In this document: one piece after another, positions 34,701-43,628 of the stretch
Position numbering within the stretch: the first letter of the stretch is position 1
Layout: each line of letters starts with the position of its first letter
Assembly (NCBI GenBank): GCA_030681555.1
Contig: JAUXRW010000142.1
Coordinates: 1 to 51,774, forward strand
Reading direction: 5' to 3'
From: Acidimicrobiales bacterium
GTDB taxonomy: Bacteria; Actinomycetota; Acidimicrobiia; Acidimicrobiales; VFJN01
DNA: 51,774 bases
Position numbers and translations under genes: made by a program
The notes under the pieces: generated by a model
Told to the model about the DNA's origin: nothing
Seen by the model: the letters and a program-made list of their open reading frames with translations, nothing else
Databases searched by the model: none

Positions 34701-35300
34701 CTAGAGCGCACCCTTCGTCGAGGGCACGCCACCACCCTCGATGCGCACGGCGTCGCGCAGGCAGCGGGCCACGCCCTTGAACGAGGCCTCCACGATGTGG
34801 TGCGTGTTGCGGCCCTCGCGGAGCCGGACGTGCAGCGTGACGCCGGCGCTGATCGCGAACGACGACCAGAAGTGCTCGGCCATCTCCGGGTTGAACGGCG
34901 GGTCGCCCAGCGGCAGCACCTCGCCGAACGGCACGTCGTAGGCCACGAACGGCCGGCCCGAGAGGTCGAGCGCGACCTCCACGAGCGCCTCGTCGAGCGG
35001 GTAGAGGCCGCTGGCGAAGCGCCGGATGCCGGCCTTGTCGCCCAGCGCCTCGCGGAAGCACTCCCCCACCGTGATGCCGACGTCTTCCACGGTGTGATGG
35101 CCGTCGACGTGCAGGTCGCCGACCGCGCTGATCTCGAGGGAGAAGCCGCCGTGCCGCCCGAGCTGGTCGAGCATGTGGTCGAAGAAGGGCAGGCCCGTCG
35201 TGGCCGATACGGTGCCGCCGGCACCGTCGAGGTCGATGCGCACGGAGATGTCGGTCTCCTTGGTGGTGCGGGCCTTCGACGCCCTGCGCCCATCGCTCAT
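34701..35300 (-). CDS. hisB: imidazoleglycerol-phosphate dehydratase
   Basis: HisB removes water from IGP. The 199 residues include the Mn ligands of the two repeats: GLPFFDHMLDQLGRHGGF, DGHHTVEDVGI, GRNTHHIVEASFKG. It is monofunctional, without the phosphatase domain. ATG at 35300 overlaps the hisC stop (ATGA at 35297-35300). Confidence 0.96.
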   Translation of the reverse strand: MSDGRRASKARTTKETDISVRIDLDGAGGTVSATTGLPFFDHMLDQLGRHGGFSLEISAVGDLHVDGHHTVEDVGITVGECFREALGDKAGIRRFASGLYPLDEALVEVALDLSGRPFVAYDVPFGEVLPLGDPPFNPEMAEHFWSSFAISAGVTLHVRLREGRNTHHIVEASFKGVARCLRDAVRIEGGGVPSTKGAL

Positions 35301-36361
35301 GTCAGGACCTCTTCCAGGGCGTCGAGGAACGCGTCGTCCTCGGCGGGGGTGCCGATGGTGACACGGAGGCAGCCGTCGAGGCGAGGCCAGGACGAGCAGT
35401 CCCGCACGAGCACGGACCGCTCGAGGAGCTGCTTCCACACGTCGCCGCCGGCGCGCACCGTCGGCCGGAAGAGGACGAAGTTGGCCTCGGAGGGCCACAC
35501 CTCCACGGGGAGGTCCAAGAGGCGGGCGACGAGCCGCCCTCGCTCCTCCACGAGCGATGCCACCCGGGTGCGCATCGCGTCGTCGAACCGGAGCGCCAGG
35601 CGCCCGGCCACCTGCTTCACGGCGTCGAGGTGATACGGGAGGACGACCTGGTCGAGCTGCTCGACCAGCAACCTCGGGCCCACCAGGTAGCCGAGGCGGG
35701 CGGCCGCCATCGACCACGTCTTCGAGTACGTGCGGGTGACGACGAGGGGCACGTCGTCGCCCACGAGCTCCAGTGCCGACCACGAGGCGAACTGGCCGTA
35801 GGCCTCGTCGACCACGAGCAGCCCGTCGACGGCGGCGACGAGGTCGAGGACCTCTCTGACCGTCGCCTCCTCCTCCACCATCCCGGTGGGGTTGTTGGGC
35901 GAGCACAGGTAGGTGATGGCCGGACGCGCATCGGCGACGACCCGGCGGACCTCCGCCAGGTCGAGGGCCAGACCCTCCGTGCGCTCGCCCACCGTCACCG
36001 CGGTGCCGGTGATGCGGGCGATGTGGCTGTGCAGCGCGTAGGTCGGCTCGAAGACGGCGACCGTGCGCCCCGCGCCGCCGTAGGCCAGCGTGAGGGTCTG
36101 CAGCACCTCGTTGGAGCCGTTGGCGACGAACACCTGCCCCGGGGCGACGTCGTGGTGGGCGGCCACGGCTTCCCGCAGCTCCGCGTAGCCACGGTCCGGG
36201 TACCGGTGCCATGCCACCTGCGCGATCTCGGCCGCCAGCGCAGCGGCGAAGCCCTCAGGCGGCGGCTCCGGGGCCTCGTTCGTGTTCAGGCGGACGACGA
36301 CATCGACCTGCGGCGAGTGGTAGCCGGCCATCAGGGCCAGGTCGTCGCGGGGCGCGATCAC
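35297..36361 (-). CDS. hisC: histidinol-phosphate aminotransferase
   Basis: HisC is a PLP aminotransferase. The 354 residues show RLNTNEAPEPPP, the PLP-contact loop CSPNNPTG, DEAYGQF, and the Schiff-base lysine in TRTYSKTWSMAAARLGY. The C-terminal FVLFRP and LRVTIGTPAEDDAFL complete the class I/II fold. GTG at 36361 overlaps the hisD stop (GTGA). Confidence 0.95.
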   Translation of the reverse strand: MIAPRDDLALMAGYHSPQVDVVVRLNTNEAPEPPPEGFAAALAAEIAQVAWHRYPDRGYAELREAVAAHHDVAPGQVFVANGSNEVLQTLTLAYGGAGRTVAVFEPTYALHSHIARITGTAVTVGERTEGLALDLAEVRRVVADARPAITYLCSPNNPTGMVEEEATVREVLDLVAAVDGLLVVDEAYGQFASWSALELVGDDVPLVVTRTYSKTWSMAAARLGYLVGPRLLVEQLDQVVLPYHLDAVKQVAGRLALRFDDAMRTRVASLVEERGRLVARLLDLPVEVWPSEANFVLFRPTVRAGGDVWKQLLERSVLVRDCSSWPRLDGCLRVTIGTPAEDDAFLDALEEVLT

Positions 36362-37650
36362 GAGCCCTCCCGGCGAAGGGCGATGGATCGGGCGTGGGCG
36401 TCGAGCCCCTCGTACGCAGCAAGCACCTCCACGTGGGGACCGACCTCCGCGAGCCCCGCCGCATCGAGGGTGACGACGTGCACGTGCTTCAGGAAGTCGT
36501 CCACGCGCAGCGCGCCCGAGAAGCGGGCCGAGCCGAACGTGGGCAGCACGTGGTTGGGGCCGGCCAGGTAGTCGCCCACGGAGGCCGGCGCGAACGGTCC
36601 GCAGAACACGGCGCCGGCGTGGCGGACCATCGGCAGCAGCGCCTCCGGGTCCTCCACGAGCAGCTCGAGGTGCTCGGGGGCGATGGCGTTCGAGACGGCC
36701 ATCGCCTGCTCCGGGCTGTCGCACACAGCGATGTGGCCGCCCTCGGCCAGCGTGGCGTCGAGGTGCTCGCGTCGCGGTGAGCGGGGCACGAGGTCGGCCA
36801 CCTCGGCGGCGACGGCGTCGGCCACCGCTTCGTCCCAGGTGACGAGCCACGCCAGGCCGTCCGGACCGTGCTCGGCCTGGAGCAGGACGTCGATCGCGGC
36901 GTACCGCGCCGGCACGGAGGCATCCGCCACGACCACCACCTCGGACGGTCCGGCGAAGGCGGAGGGCACGCCCACCAGCCCGGCCGAGGCGACCTCGCGC
37001 TTGGCCTGCGCCACCCGCGCGCTGCCCGGGCCCACGATCACGTCGACCGCCCGGATCGACGCCGTGCCGTACGCCAGGGCGCCGATGACCGCCGGTCCGC
37101 CGACGCGGTACACCTCGTCGACGCCGGCCAGCGCAGCGGCGGCCAGGATCCCCGGCGCCACGGTGCCGTCGGCGCGCGGGGACGTCACCAGGACCACCTC
37201 CGGCACGCCGGCGACCTTCGCCGGCACGGTCGTCATCAGCACGGTGGATACGAGCGGGGCCAAGGCGGACGGGACGTAGCATCCGACGCGGTCGACGGGT
37301 CGCTGCAGCTCGCGCACCGAGATCGGGCCGTTGCGGTGCTCGGCGTCGGGGTGCCGCTGCGTCTGGTGGTAGGCGGCGATGTTGGCCAGCGCGACCTCGA
37401 GGGCGGCGCGGAGGTCGGCGGGGATGTCCTCGAGCGCCGCCTTCACCTCTGCGTCGGGCACGCGGAGCTCGTCGATGCGGGCGCCGTCGAAGCGCTCGGT
37501 GAGCTCCCGGAGCGCCTCGTCGCCGCGCGCTCGCACGTCGGCGAGAAGGGCTCGCACCTCCTCGATCGGCGGTTCCACCTGGGCGGCCGGCCGTGGGAGA
37601 CGACCACGGAGGTCGTCGCCGACACCCCGGAGGTCGAGTCGCCGCAGCAC
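36358..37650 (-). CDS. hisD: histidinol dehydrogenase
   Basis: HisD performs the last two oxidations to histidine with NAD. The 430 residues carry the family block VGCYVPSALAPLVSTV and DVIVGPGSARVAQAKR, the Zn-site Gln/His in LLQAEHGPDGLAW, and EHLELLVEDPEAL, with VGDYLAGPNHVLPT near the C-terminus. GTG start at 37650. It heads the his operon, so the promoter should lie in the 75-bp spacer to the divergent coiled-coil gene. Confidence 0.96.
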   Translation of the reverse strand: MLRRLDLRGVGDDLRGRLPRPAAQVEPPIEEVRALLADVRARGDEALRELTERFDGARIDELRVPDAEVKAALEDIPADLRAALEVALANIAAYHQTQRHPDAEHRNGPISVRELQRPVDRVGCYVPSALAPLVSTVLMTTVPAKVAGVPEVVLVTSPRADGTVAPGILAAAALAGVDEVYRVGGPAVIGALAYGTASIRAVDVIVGPGSARVAQAKREVASAGLVGVPSAFAGPSEVVVVADASVPARYAAIDVLLQAEHGPDGLAWLVTWDEAVADAVAAEVADLVPRSPRREHLDATLAEGGHIAVCDSPEQAMAVSNAIAPEHLELLVEDPEALLPMVRHAGAVFCGPFAPASVGDYLAGPNHVLPTFGSARFSGALRVDDFLKHVHVVTLDAAGLAEVGPHVEVLAAYEGLDAHARSIALRREGS

Positions 37651-37725
37651 GGGTCGAGGATAGATGCGACCCTCGGAAGGCCCGAAACCGGTTGCGGCCA
37701 AGGGGTGCCGTGGAAGGCTGCCTGC

Positions 37726-37917
37726 ATGGAGCTCGATGCCGCCCAGCTGTCGTCGCTGTCCACCACGCTCGATCAGCTGGTCACGCAGGTCACGAGCCTG
37801 GCCGAGCGCTACCAGACGTCGCCGCGCGAAGACGTCGCCGCCGACCTGTTCGAGGTGGAGCGGAGCCTCCAGGCCGCCCATCGGCGGATGCAGAAGCTCG
37901 TCGCCAAGGTCTCCTGA
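37726..37917 (+). CDS. small coiled-coil protein of unknown function
   Basis: This 63-residue product is helical and amphipathic ([40 protein letters not shown] region), with no cysteines or membrane segments. The ATG at 37726 is preceded by GGAAGG about 12 bases upstream. It is divergent from hisD and ends 2 bases before the convergent nth stop. A small conserved actinobacterial protein is likely, but the function is not known. Confidence 0.65.
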   Translation: MELDAAQLSSLSTTLDQLVTQVTSLAERYQTSPREDVAADLFEVERSLQAAHRRMQKLVAKVS

Positions 37918-37918
37918 C

Positions 37919-38599
37919 CTAGACCCGGAAGGCGCTCGGGCAGAAGTCCGCCAGCACGCAGTCGCCGCACCTCGGCTTCCGGGCGACGCACACGGACCGC
38001 CCGTGCAGGATGAGCCGGAGGCTGAACATGCCCCGCTCGGCGGCCGGGATCATGCCGTTGAGCGCGAGCTCGGCCTTCACCGGGTCCGTCACCTGGGTGA
38101 GGCCGAGGCGACGGGACAGGCGGCCGACGTGGGTGTCGACCGGGAGGCCGGGGAGGTCCATGGCCACGCTGCGGAGCACGTTGGCCGTCTTGCGGCCGAC
38201 CCCCGGCAAGGTCACGAGGTCCTCCATGCGGCCCGGCACCTCTCCACCGAAGCGCTCCACGACGCCGGTGGCCATCCCGATGAGGCTCTTGCGCTTGTTG
38301 TTGTAGAAGCCGGTGGACCGGATGATCTCCTCCACGTCGGCCGGATCGGCGGCCGCGAGGTGCTCCGGCGTGGGGTACTTCGCGAACAGGTGGGGCGTCA
38401 CCATGTTCACCCGCTCGTCGGTGCACTGCGCCGAGAGGATCGTGGCCGCGAGGAGCTCGTAAGGGTTGCGGTGCTCGAGCGCGCACAGCTCCTTCGCCGT
38501 CCCCGGGTACTCCACGCCGAGGCGCTCGTGCGTCCGCCGGGCCCGACCGGCGGGGGTGCGCGGGCGCCGCTCGGGAGCGGGAGCGGGCGTGGGGGGCAT
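37919..38599 (-). CDS. nth: endonuclease III
   Basis: Nth is a DNA glycosylase/AP-lyase for oxidised pyrimidines. The 226 residues contain the helix-hairpin-helix [12 protein letters not shown] with catalytic K137, D155 in [11 protein letters not shown], and the 4Fe-4S cysteines C204, C211, C214 and C220 (C-x6-C-x2-C-x5-C). The ATG at 38599 is preferred over the upstream start at 38647, whose extension overlaps the divergent mshD-like gene. The Pro/Arg-rich N-terminus is a short extension over E. coli Nth. Confidence 0.96.
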   Translation of the reverse strand: MPPTPAPAPERRPRTPAGRARRTHERLGVEYPGTAKELCALEHRNPYELLAATILSAQCTDERVNMVTPHLFAKYPTPEHLAAADPADVEEIIRSTGFYNNKRKSLIGMATGVVERFGGEVPGRMEDLVTLPGVGRKTANVLRSVAMDLPGLPVDTHVGRLSRRLGLTQVTDPVKAELALNGMIPAAERGMFSLRLILHGRSVCVARKPRCGDCVLADFCPSAFRV

Positions 38600-38635
38600 C
38601 GGGGCAGACGGTACCGGCCGGTAGCGTGCACCCGG

Positions 38636-39214
38636 ATGCGGGAGCACTGGGTGTACGACGGCGACGACGCCGGAGCCCGGGCCTGCGAGGCCGCCGGGAT
38701 GCGGCTCAGCCGCGAGCTGCTGCAGATGCGGCGGCCGCTACCGGCGGACCCACCGGACGGCGTCGCCGTCCGCCCCTTCGTCGCAGGCGAGGACGACGAC
38801 GCGTGGCTGGCCCTGAACAACCGAGCCTTCGCCGCCCACCCCGACCAGGGCCGCTGGACGACGGAGCAGCTCCGGGCGAGGCGCGCCGAGCCGTGGTTCG
38901 ACCCCGCCGGCTTCCTCCTCCACGAGGCCGACGGCGAGCTACGGGGCTTCTGCTGGACGAAGGTGCACGCCGACCACGACCCGCCGCTCGGTGAGATCTT
39001 CGTGATCGCGGTCGACCCGTCCGCCCACCAGCGGGGCCTCGGCCGCTCGCTGGTGCTGGCGGGGCTCGATCACCTCCATCGGGTCCGTGGCATGGCCTGG
39101 GGGATGCTCTACGTCGACGCCGCCAACCGCCCGGCGGTCCACCTCTACGAACGCCTCGGCTTCGTCGTGCACCACATCGACCGGGCGTACGTCGAGCCCG
39201 CGGCGCGATCGTGA
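38636..39214 (+). CDS. GNAT acetyltransferase, half-length mycothiol synthase-like
   Basis: The 192 residues match the C-terminal acetyltransferase half of Msh[21 protein letters not shown], the acetyl-CoA loop [15 protein letters not shown], and [17 protein letters not shown]. The first 40 residues ([27 protein letters not shown]) match the MshD inter-domain linker. The N-terminal GNAT half of ordinary MshD (about 300 residues) is absent, and no coding trace of it lies upstream. The gene divergently faces nth across 36 bases and is coupled to rlmN (GTGA). It could be functional, reduced or repurposed. Confidence 0.78.
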   Translation: MREHWVYDGDDAGARACEAAGMRLSRELLQMRRPLPADPPDGVAVRPFVAGEDDDAWLALNNRAFAAHPDQGRWTTEQLRARRAEPWFDPAGFLLHEADGELRGFCWTKVHADHDPPLGEIFVIAVDPSAHQRGLGRSLVLAGLDHLHRVRGMAWGMLYVDAANRPAVHLYERLGFVVHHIDRAYVEPAARS

Positions 39215-40293
39215 ACCCACTCACCACGCGGTACGCCGCCGGTCGGGCCGACCTCGACGAGCTGCTCGCCGGACAGCCCCGCTACCGGCTGGATCAGGTG
39301 TGGGCCGGCCTCTACGAGCAACTGGCCACCCCCGCCGAGCTCACCAACCTGCCCAAGGCCGTACGAGCTGCGCTCGACGAGCAGCTGCCGCTGGCCCTGG
39401 CTCCGGTCACCGAGAGCACGAGCGACGGGGGCGAGACGGTCAAGTGGCTGTGGGCCCTGGCCGACGGCACCGAGGTCGAGACCGTCCTCATGCACTACGA
39501 CAACCGCTCGACGGTGTGCGTGTCGAGCCAGGCCGGCTGCGCGATGGGATGCACCTTCTGCGCCACCGGGCAAGCCGGCTTCGACCGCCACCTCACGACC
39601 GGCGAGATCGTGGAGCAGGTGGTGAGAGCGGCCCGGCGGGCCCGGGACGACGGCCAGCGGCTGTCCAACGTCGTGTACATGGGGATGGGCGAACCCCTGG
39701 CCAACTACGACCCGACGTGGGCCTCCGTCGAGCGCCTCCACGCCGACCTCGGCCTGTCGGCCCGCCACCTCACCGTCTCGACCGTGGGGATCGTCCCCGG
39801 GATCCGGCGGCTCGCCACCGAGGCGCTGCCCGTCAACCTCGCCGTCTCGCTGCACGCGGCCGACGACGGGCTGCGTGACGAGCTCGTCCCGATCAACCGG
39901 CGGTACCCCCTCAGCACGCTCATGGACGCGTGCGCCGGGTACCTCCAGGCGAAGAACCGCCGCGTGTCCCTCGAGTGGGCCCTCATCGACGGGGTCAACG
40001 ATCGCGACGTCGATGCCCGTCAGCTCGTCGAGCGGGCCCGCACGCTGCCGTTGCCGGCCCATGTCAACCTGATCCCACTCAACCCCACCCCGGGCTACGC
40101 CGTGCGGGGCACCCCGCCTCGGCGGGTCCGGGAGTTCCGCGACCTGCTCCGCGAGGGCGGGGTGAACGCCACCATCCGGCGCACGCGGGGCACCGAGATC
40201 GACGCGGCCTGCGGCCAGCTCCGGGCGAACCACGCCATCGCCCGCCCGGTGCCTCAGCCGGTGCGCAGGAGGGGCTCGAAGGCCATCACGTAG
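39211..40293 (+). CDS. rlmN: 23S rRNA (adenine2503-C2)-methyltransferase
   Basis: RlmN is a radical-SAM enzyme that methylates A2503 of 23S rRNA and A37 of some tRNAs. The 360 residues include the cluster motif C110-x3-C114-x2-C117 in [31 protein letters not shown] and [11 protein letters not shown] match the family core, and a catalytic Cys sits in the AACGQLR segment near the end. GTG start at 39211 overlaps the upstream stop. The 3' end overlaps a doubtful minus-strand tail near 40254. Confidence 0.96.
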   Translation: MNPLTTRYAAGRADLDELLAGQPRYRLDQVWAGLYEQLATPAELTNLPKAVRAALDEQLPLALAPVTESTSDGGETVKWLWALADGTEVETVLMHYDNRSTVCVSSQAGCAMGCTFCATGQAGFDRHLTTGEIVEQVVRAARRARDDGQRLSNVVYMGMGEPLANYDPTWASVERLHADLGLSARHLTVSTVGIVPGIRRLATEALPVNLAVSLHAADDGLRDELVPINRRYPLSTLMDACAGYLQAKNRRVSLEWALIDGVNDRDVDARQLVERARTLPLPAHVNLIPLNPTPGYAVRGTPPRRVREFRDLLREGGVNATIRRTRGTEIDAACGQLRANHAIARPVPQPVRRRGSKAIT

Positions 40294-40413
40294 TCGATGA
40301 GCCGGGTAGCCAGCTCAAGGGGGAGCTCCGGATCCCCGAGGTTCGGATCGGGCCACGTCTCCGAGGGCGCGCAGTGCCTCGCCGACCACGTCGAAGGTGC
40401 CGAGGTCCAACGC

Positions 40414-41163
40414 TCAACGACCTCGCACGAGGACGGTGTCGCCGCGGTTGAAGCGGATCGCATCCACCAGCACCTCGCGGGGGTGGACGACTGCACCGGG
40501 CCACACCACGGTGCGCTCGATGTCGCCTTCCACGACTGCGCCGTCGCCGACGACGCTCGCTCCCCCGCTGGCCCGCAGGTTGGCGTCGAGGTACTGCTCG
40601 GGCGTGCCGCAGTCCACGAAGTCGCCGTCGTAGCGGAGCACGTCGACCGCATCGGCGTCCGCCGCGGCGCGCCACGACACCTCGTAGAGCCCGGACGGCA
40701 CCGGCTCGAGCCGGGCGACGGCGGCCCAGGGCATCAGGGCCCCGGCCACCCGACTGCGCGGGCGCAACTCGTCCTCGCCCACGAGCAGGAGCCGGATGCG
40801 CTCGCCGTCCCAGCCGTCCACGAACGGACCCAACGACCCCGGGCACCACACGTCGGCGTTGACCACCACCGCCGCCCGACCGTCGAGCCAGCTGCGCAGC
40901 TGACCCAGCGCGCCGGCCGTTCCCAGCGCTTCGCCCTCCTCGACCGAGCGGTGCACCGACGGGTGGAGGTGGGCCTCCATCGCGTCGCGGTGGTGGTGGA
41001 CGTTGACGGCCACCGCAGTTACCCCGTCCAGGCGCTCGAGCGCGAGGTCCACCAGCGGCACGTTGCCGACGGGGCACAGGGCCTTCGGCCGGACGCGGGT
41101 GAGTGGGCGCAGGCGGCGGCCCTCGCCGGCCGCCAGCACCACCCCTGCCACACTGTCGGACAT
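40414..41163 (-). CDS. nucleotidyltransferase (sugar-1-phosphate type)
   Basis: The 249-residue protein begins VAGVVLAAGEGRRLRPLT, the NTP-binding signature of NDP-sugar pyrophosphorylases, then RPKALCPVGNVPL (Lys in the usual position) and VVVNADVWCPGSLG (metal-Asp). A C-terminal region with short left-handed-helix-like repeats (ASVVGDGAVVEGDIERTVVW) suggests a hexapeptide tail. It may be a MurU/RmlA-like enzyme of cell-surface sugar activation. The ATG at 41161-41163 overlaps the divergent gene's ATG. An in-frame upstream start at 41220 would overlap that gene further. Confidence 0.85.
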   Translation of the reverse strand: MSDSVAGVVLAAGEGRRLRPLTRVRPKALCPVGNVPLVDLALERLDGVTAVAVNVHHHRDAMEAHLHPSVHRSVEEGEALGTAGALGQLRSWLDGRAAVVVNADVWCPGSLGPFVDGWDGERIRLLLVGEDELRPRSRVAGALMPWAAVARLEPVPSGLYEVSWRAAADADAVDVLRYDGDFVDCGTPEQYLDANLRASGGASVVGDGAVVEGDIERTVVWPGAVVHPREVLVDAIRFNRGDTVLVRGR

Positions 41164-41521
41164 GGAGACCACCCGTTGGACGAACCCGAGCCAACCGCAG
41201 ACGCTGCAGTCGTCCGTCATCCTGCTCTACGTGAACGCCGCCTTCAGCATCCTGTTCGGCGGGTTCGGAGGCGTGGTCATCCTGCTGGCCGCAGGGCGGG
41301 TGGCCGCCGGGTGGGGGTGTGCCAACGAGCGCAAGTGGGGGTACCAGCTCGCCGTCGCCATGGCTGTGCTGCCCTTCCTCGTGCTGTTCGCGGTGGAGTC
41401 GCTGGGCGACATCGCCGACAACCTCTTCCGCATCCTGATCACCTTCGCCTTCGACATCGTGCTCCTCGCCCTGCTGCTCCACCGGGAGACGCGCGGCTAC
41501 CAACGGATCTGGTTCCGGTAG
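41162..41521 (+). CDS. small integral membrane protein
   Basis: The 119-residue product has three hydrophobic segments at about 18-43, 62-82 and 88-108 (SVILLYVNAAFSILFGGFGG, LAVAMAVLPFLVLFAVE, ILITFAFDIVLLALLL). The polar ends are short and basic. No family was recognised. The ATG at 41162 shares the palindrome CATG with the divergent nucleotidyltransferase start. No Shine-Dalgarno is visible, which is unusual for this window. Confidence 0.72.
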   Translation: METTRWTNPSQPQTLQSSVILLYVNAAFSILFGGFGGVVILLAAGRVAAGWGCANERKWGYQLAVAMAVLPFLVLFAVESLGDIADNLFRILITFAFDIVLLALLLHRETRGYQRIWFR

Positions 41522-41563
41522 CCCTGCTGGTCGCCGCCGCGACCCGTCGGGCATGATCGGTCG

Positions 41564-42022
41564 ATGACCACCACCGTCCAGGGCATCGCCGGGCTCAAGG
41601 AGCTCGTCGGCCAGCACCTCGGCTACAGCGACCCCATGGAGATCACCCAGGAGCGGGTGAACCTCTTCGCCGACGCCACCGGGGACCACCAGTGGATCCA
41701 CGTCGACGCCGAGCGGGCCACGGCGGAGAGCCCCTTCGGCGGGCCGATCGCCCACGGCTACCTCACGCTGTCACTGGGGCCGGTGCTCGTACCCCAGGTG
41801 GTGCGGGTCGAGGGCATCAAGATGGGCGTGAACTACGGCTGCGAGAAGGTGCGCTTCCCCTCGCCCGTGCCGGTCGGCGCCAAGCTGCGCGTGGGCGTCG
41901 AGCTCGTGGAGGTCACCGACATCCCCGGTGGCTGCCAGGTCCAGATGCGCTTCACCTTCGAGTGCGAAGGGGCGCCGAAGCCGAGCTGCGGGAGCGAGAA
42001 CCTCTTCCGCTACTACGAGTAG
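41564..42022 (+). CDS. MaoC-like (R)-enoyl-CoA hydratase
   Basis: This 152-residue single hot-dog protein has the R-hydratase motif DATGDHQWIHVD (catalytic Asp and His), followed by GPIAHGYLTLSL. It would hydrate trans-enoyl-CoA to (R)-3-hydroxyacyl-CoA. The product is not fused to a second domain. ATG at 41564, 42 bases after the small membrane gene. Its neighbour downstream is a lipoprotein hydrolase, so no tight operon with the acyl-CoA genes at 43.6-46.7 kb is shown. Confidence 0.9.
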   Translation: MTTTVQGIAGLKELVGQHLGYSDPMEITQERVNLFADATGDHQWIHVDAERATAESPFGGPIAHGYLTLSLGPVLVPQVVRVEGIKMGVNYGCEKVRFPSPVPVGAKLRVGVELVEVTDIPGGCQVQMRFTFECEGAPKPSCGSENLFRYYE

Positions 42023-42050
42023 CGACGAGGTGGGTCAGCGCCGCCCGCGG

Positions 42051-43535
42051 ATGGCCCGAACGCTCGCGCTGGTCGTCCTCGGCGCGGTCCTCGCGGGGGC
42101 CTGCTCGTCCTCCGACGACCCGGCGAGCACGTCGTCCCCGTCGTCGAGCGCGCCGGCGACCAGCACCACCGCAGCGCCCACCACCACCACGACGGTCGAA
42201 CTGCCGCTCCCCGTGCCGATCACCTGGGAGCCGTGCGGCGGGGGCTTCGAGTGCGGACGGGTAACGGTCCCGGTGGACTACGCCCGTCCGAGCGGCCCCA
42301 CCCTGGAGCTGGCGGTGCTCCGCCGCCCCGCCGGCGACCCGGCGCAGCGCATCGGATCGCTGATCATGAACCCGGGCGGACCCGGCAGCTCCGGCGTGCG
42401 TCGGGTGCGCCGGGGGTTCGTGGTGAGCGACGAGGTGGCGCGGCGCTTCGACGTCATCGGGTTCGATCCCCGGGGCGTCGGCGACAGCACCCCGATCTCG
42501 TGCGGCGCGTCGGTGCCGGCGTTCCGAGCAGCCGACCTGGGCCCGGACTCCCCCGAGGAGCAGGCGGCGCTGGAGGGGGCCGCCGCCGCAGTGGCCGCGG
42601 AGTGCGCGGCCACCGAGGGCGAGCGGCTGGCCCACCTCGGCACGGTCGAGGCGGCGCACGACGTGGAGGTGATCCGGCGCTCGCTGGGCGAGGCCCAGGT
42701 CAGCTTCGTCGGCCTGTCGTACGGCACCTTCATCGGCCTCCTGTGGGCCGAGGCCTACCCCGCCTCCGTGCGGGCCATGGTGCTCGACGGCGTGGTCGAC
42801 CCCGCCGCTGAGGGGGAGTCGACGTCGGACGACCAGCTGGCGGGCGTCGAGGGGATCCTGAAGGACGTGGACGCCGCCTGCACCGCCGATCCCGCCTGCC
42901 CCGTGGCCGCGTCGGGCGGAGTCCTCGCGGCCTACGACGAGGTGGCCCGGCGGGTGGAAGCGGGAGCCGGCGCGCAGGAGGGCGTGGGGCCGACGCAGGT
43001 CGCCTACGCCGCGCTGTACTCGACGTACGGATCCGAACACTGGCCCCGCCTCTGGGAGGCGCTGGCCCAGGCGCTCGACGGCGACCACTCCGGGGTCGCG
43101 TCGATGGCGGCGTCGTTCACAGGCCTTGTCCCCTACGCCCCGTTCGCGCTCATCACCTGCCTCGACACCACCCACGCGACGGACCTCCGTTCCTGGCGGG
43201 AGGACGCAGCGCGGGCGGCCGAGACATCCCCCCGCTTCGGGGCGGTCCTCGCCAACGAGCTGCTCCCCTGCGCCTCCTGGCCCCGGTCGCGGTTCGTCCC
43301 CCACGACGTGGTGGCACGCGGCACGCCGGCGATCCTCGTCGTCGGCAGCACCGGCGACGTCGCGACGCCCTACGACCACGCCCGACGCGTCGCCCGCACC
43401 CTCGACGACGGCGTCCTCCTCACCGTGGACATCGACGGGCACGTGGCCCTCGGCGACTCGCCCTGTGCCGACGCGGCCGCCACGCGCTACCTCGTCGACC
43501 TGGCCGTCCCCGCGCCCGGTACCCGCTGCGAGTGA
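42051..43535 (+). CDS. TAP-like alpha/beta hydrolase lipoprotein
   Basis: The 494 residues start with a lipoprotein signal, VLAGACSSS (lipidated C18), and a Ser/Thr/Ala/Pro-rich linker. The alpha/beta hydrolase core has PGGPGSSG (oxyanion region), DPRGVGDS, nucleophile S223 in GLSYGTF, Asp in GSTGDVATP and His in DIDGHVAL. This is the tripeptidyl-aminopeptidase-like (SlpD/E, TAP C-terminal) family. It acts outside the cell. The ATG is at 42051, 28 bases after maoC. Confidence 0.9.
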   Translation: MARTLALVVLGAVLAGACSSSDDPASTSSPSSSAPATSTTAAPTTTTTVELPLPVPITWEPCGGGFECGRVTVPVDYARPSGPTLELAVLRRPAGDPAQRIGSLIMNPGGPGSSGVRRVRRGFVVSDEVARRFDVIGFDPRGVGDSTPISCGASVPAFRAADLGPDSPEEQAALEGAAAAVAAECAATEGERLAHLGTVEAAHDVEVIRRSLGEAQVSFVGLSYGTFIGLLWAEAYPASVRAMVLDGVVDPAAEGESTSDDQLAGVEGILKDVDAACTADPACPVAASGGVLAAYDEVARRVEAGAGAQEGVGPTQVAYAALYSTYGSEHWPRLWEALAQALDGDHSGVASMAASFTGLVPYAPFALITCLDTTHATDLRSWREDAARAAETSPRFGAVLANELLPCASWPRSRFVPHDVVARGTPAILVVGSTGDVATPYDHARRVARTLDDGVLLTVDIDGHVALGDSPCADAAATRYLVDLAVPAPGTRCE

Positions 43536-43628
43536 CCGCCGAGCCTCGGCCACCGCGTGTGAGCCCCCCAGGCGGGCGCCGCTAGGGTCGCCCGTCGCCG
43601 ACGTCGATGCTCGAGGGGGCCGGCCGCC

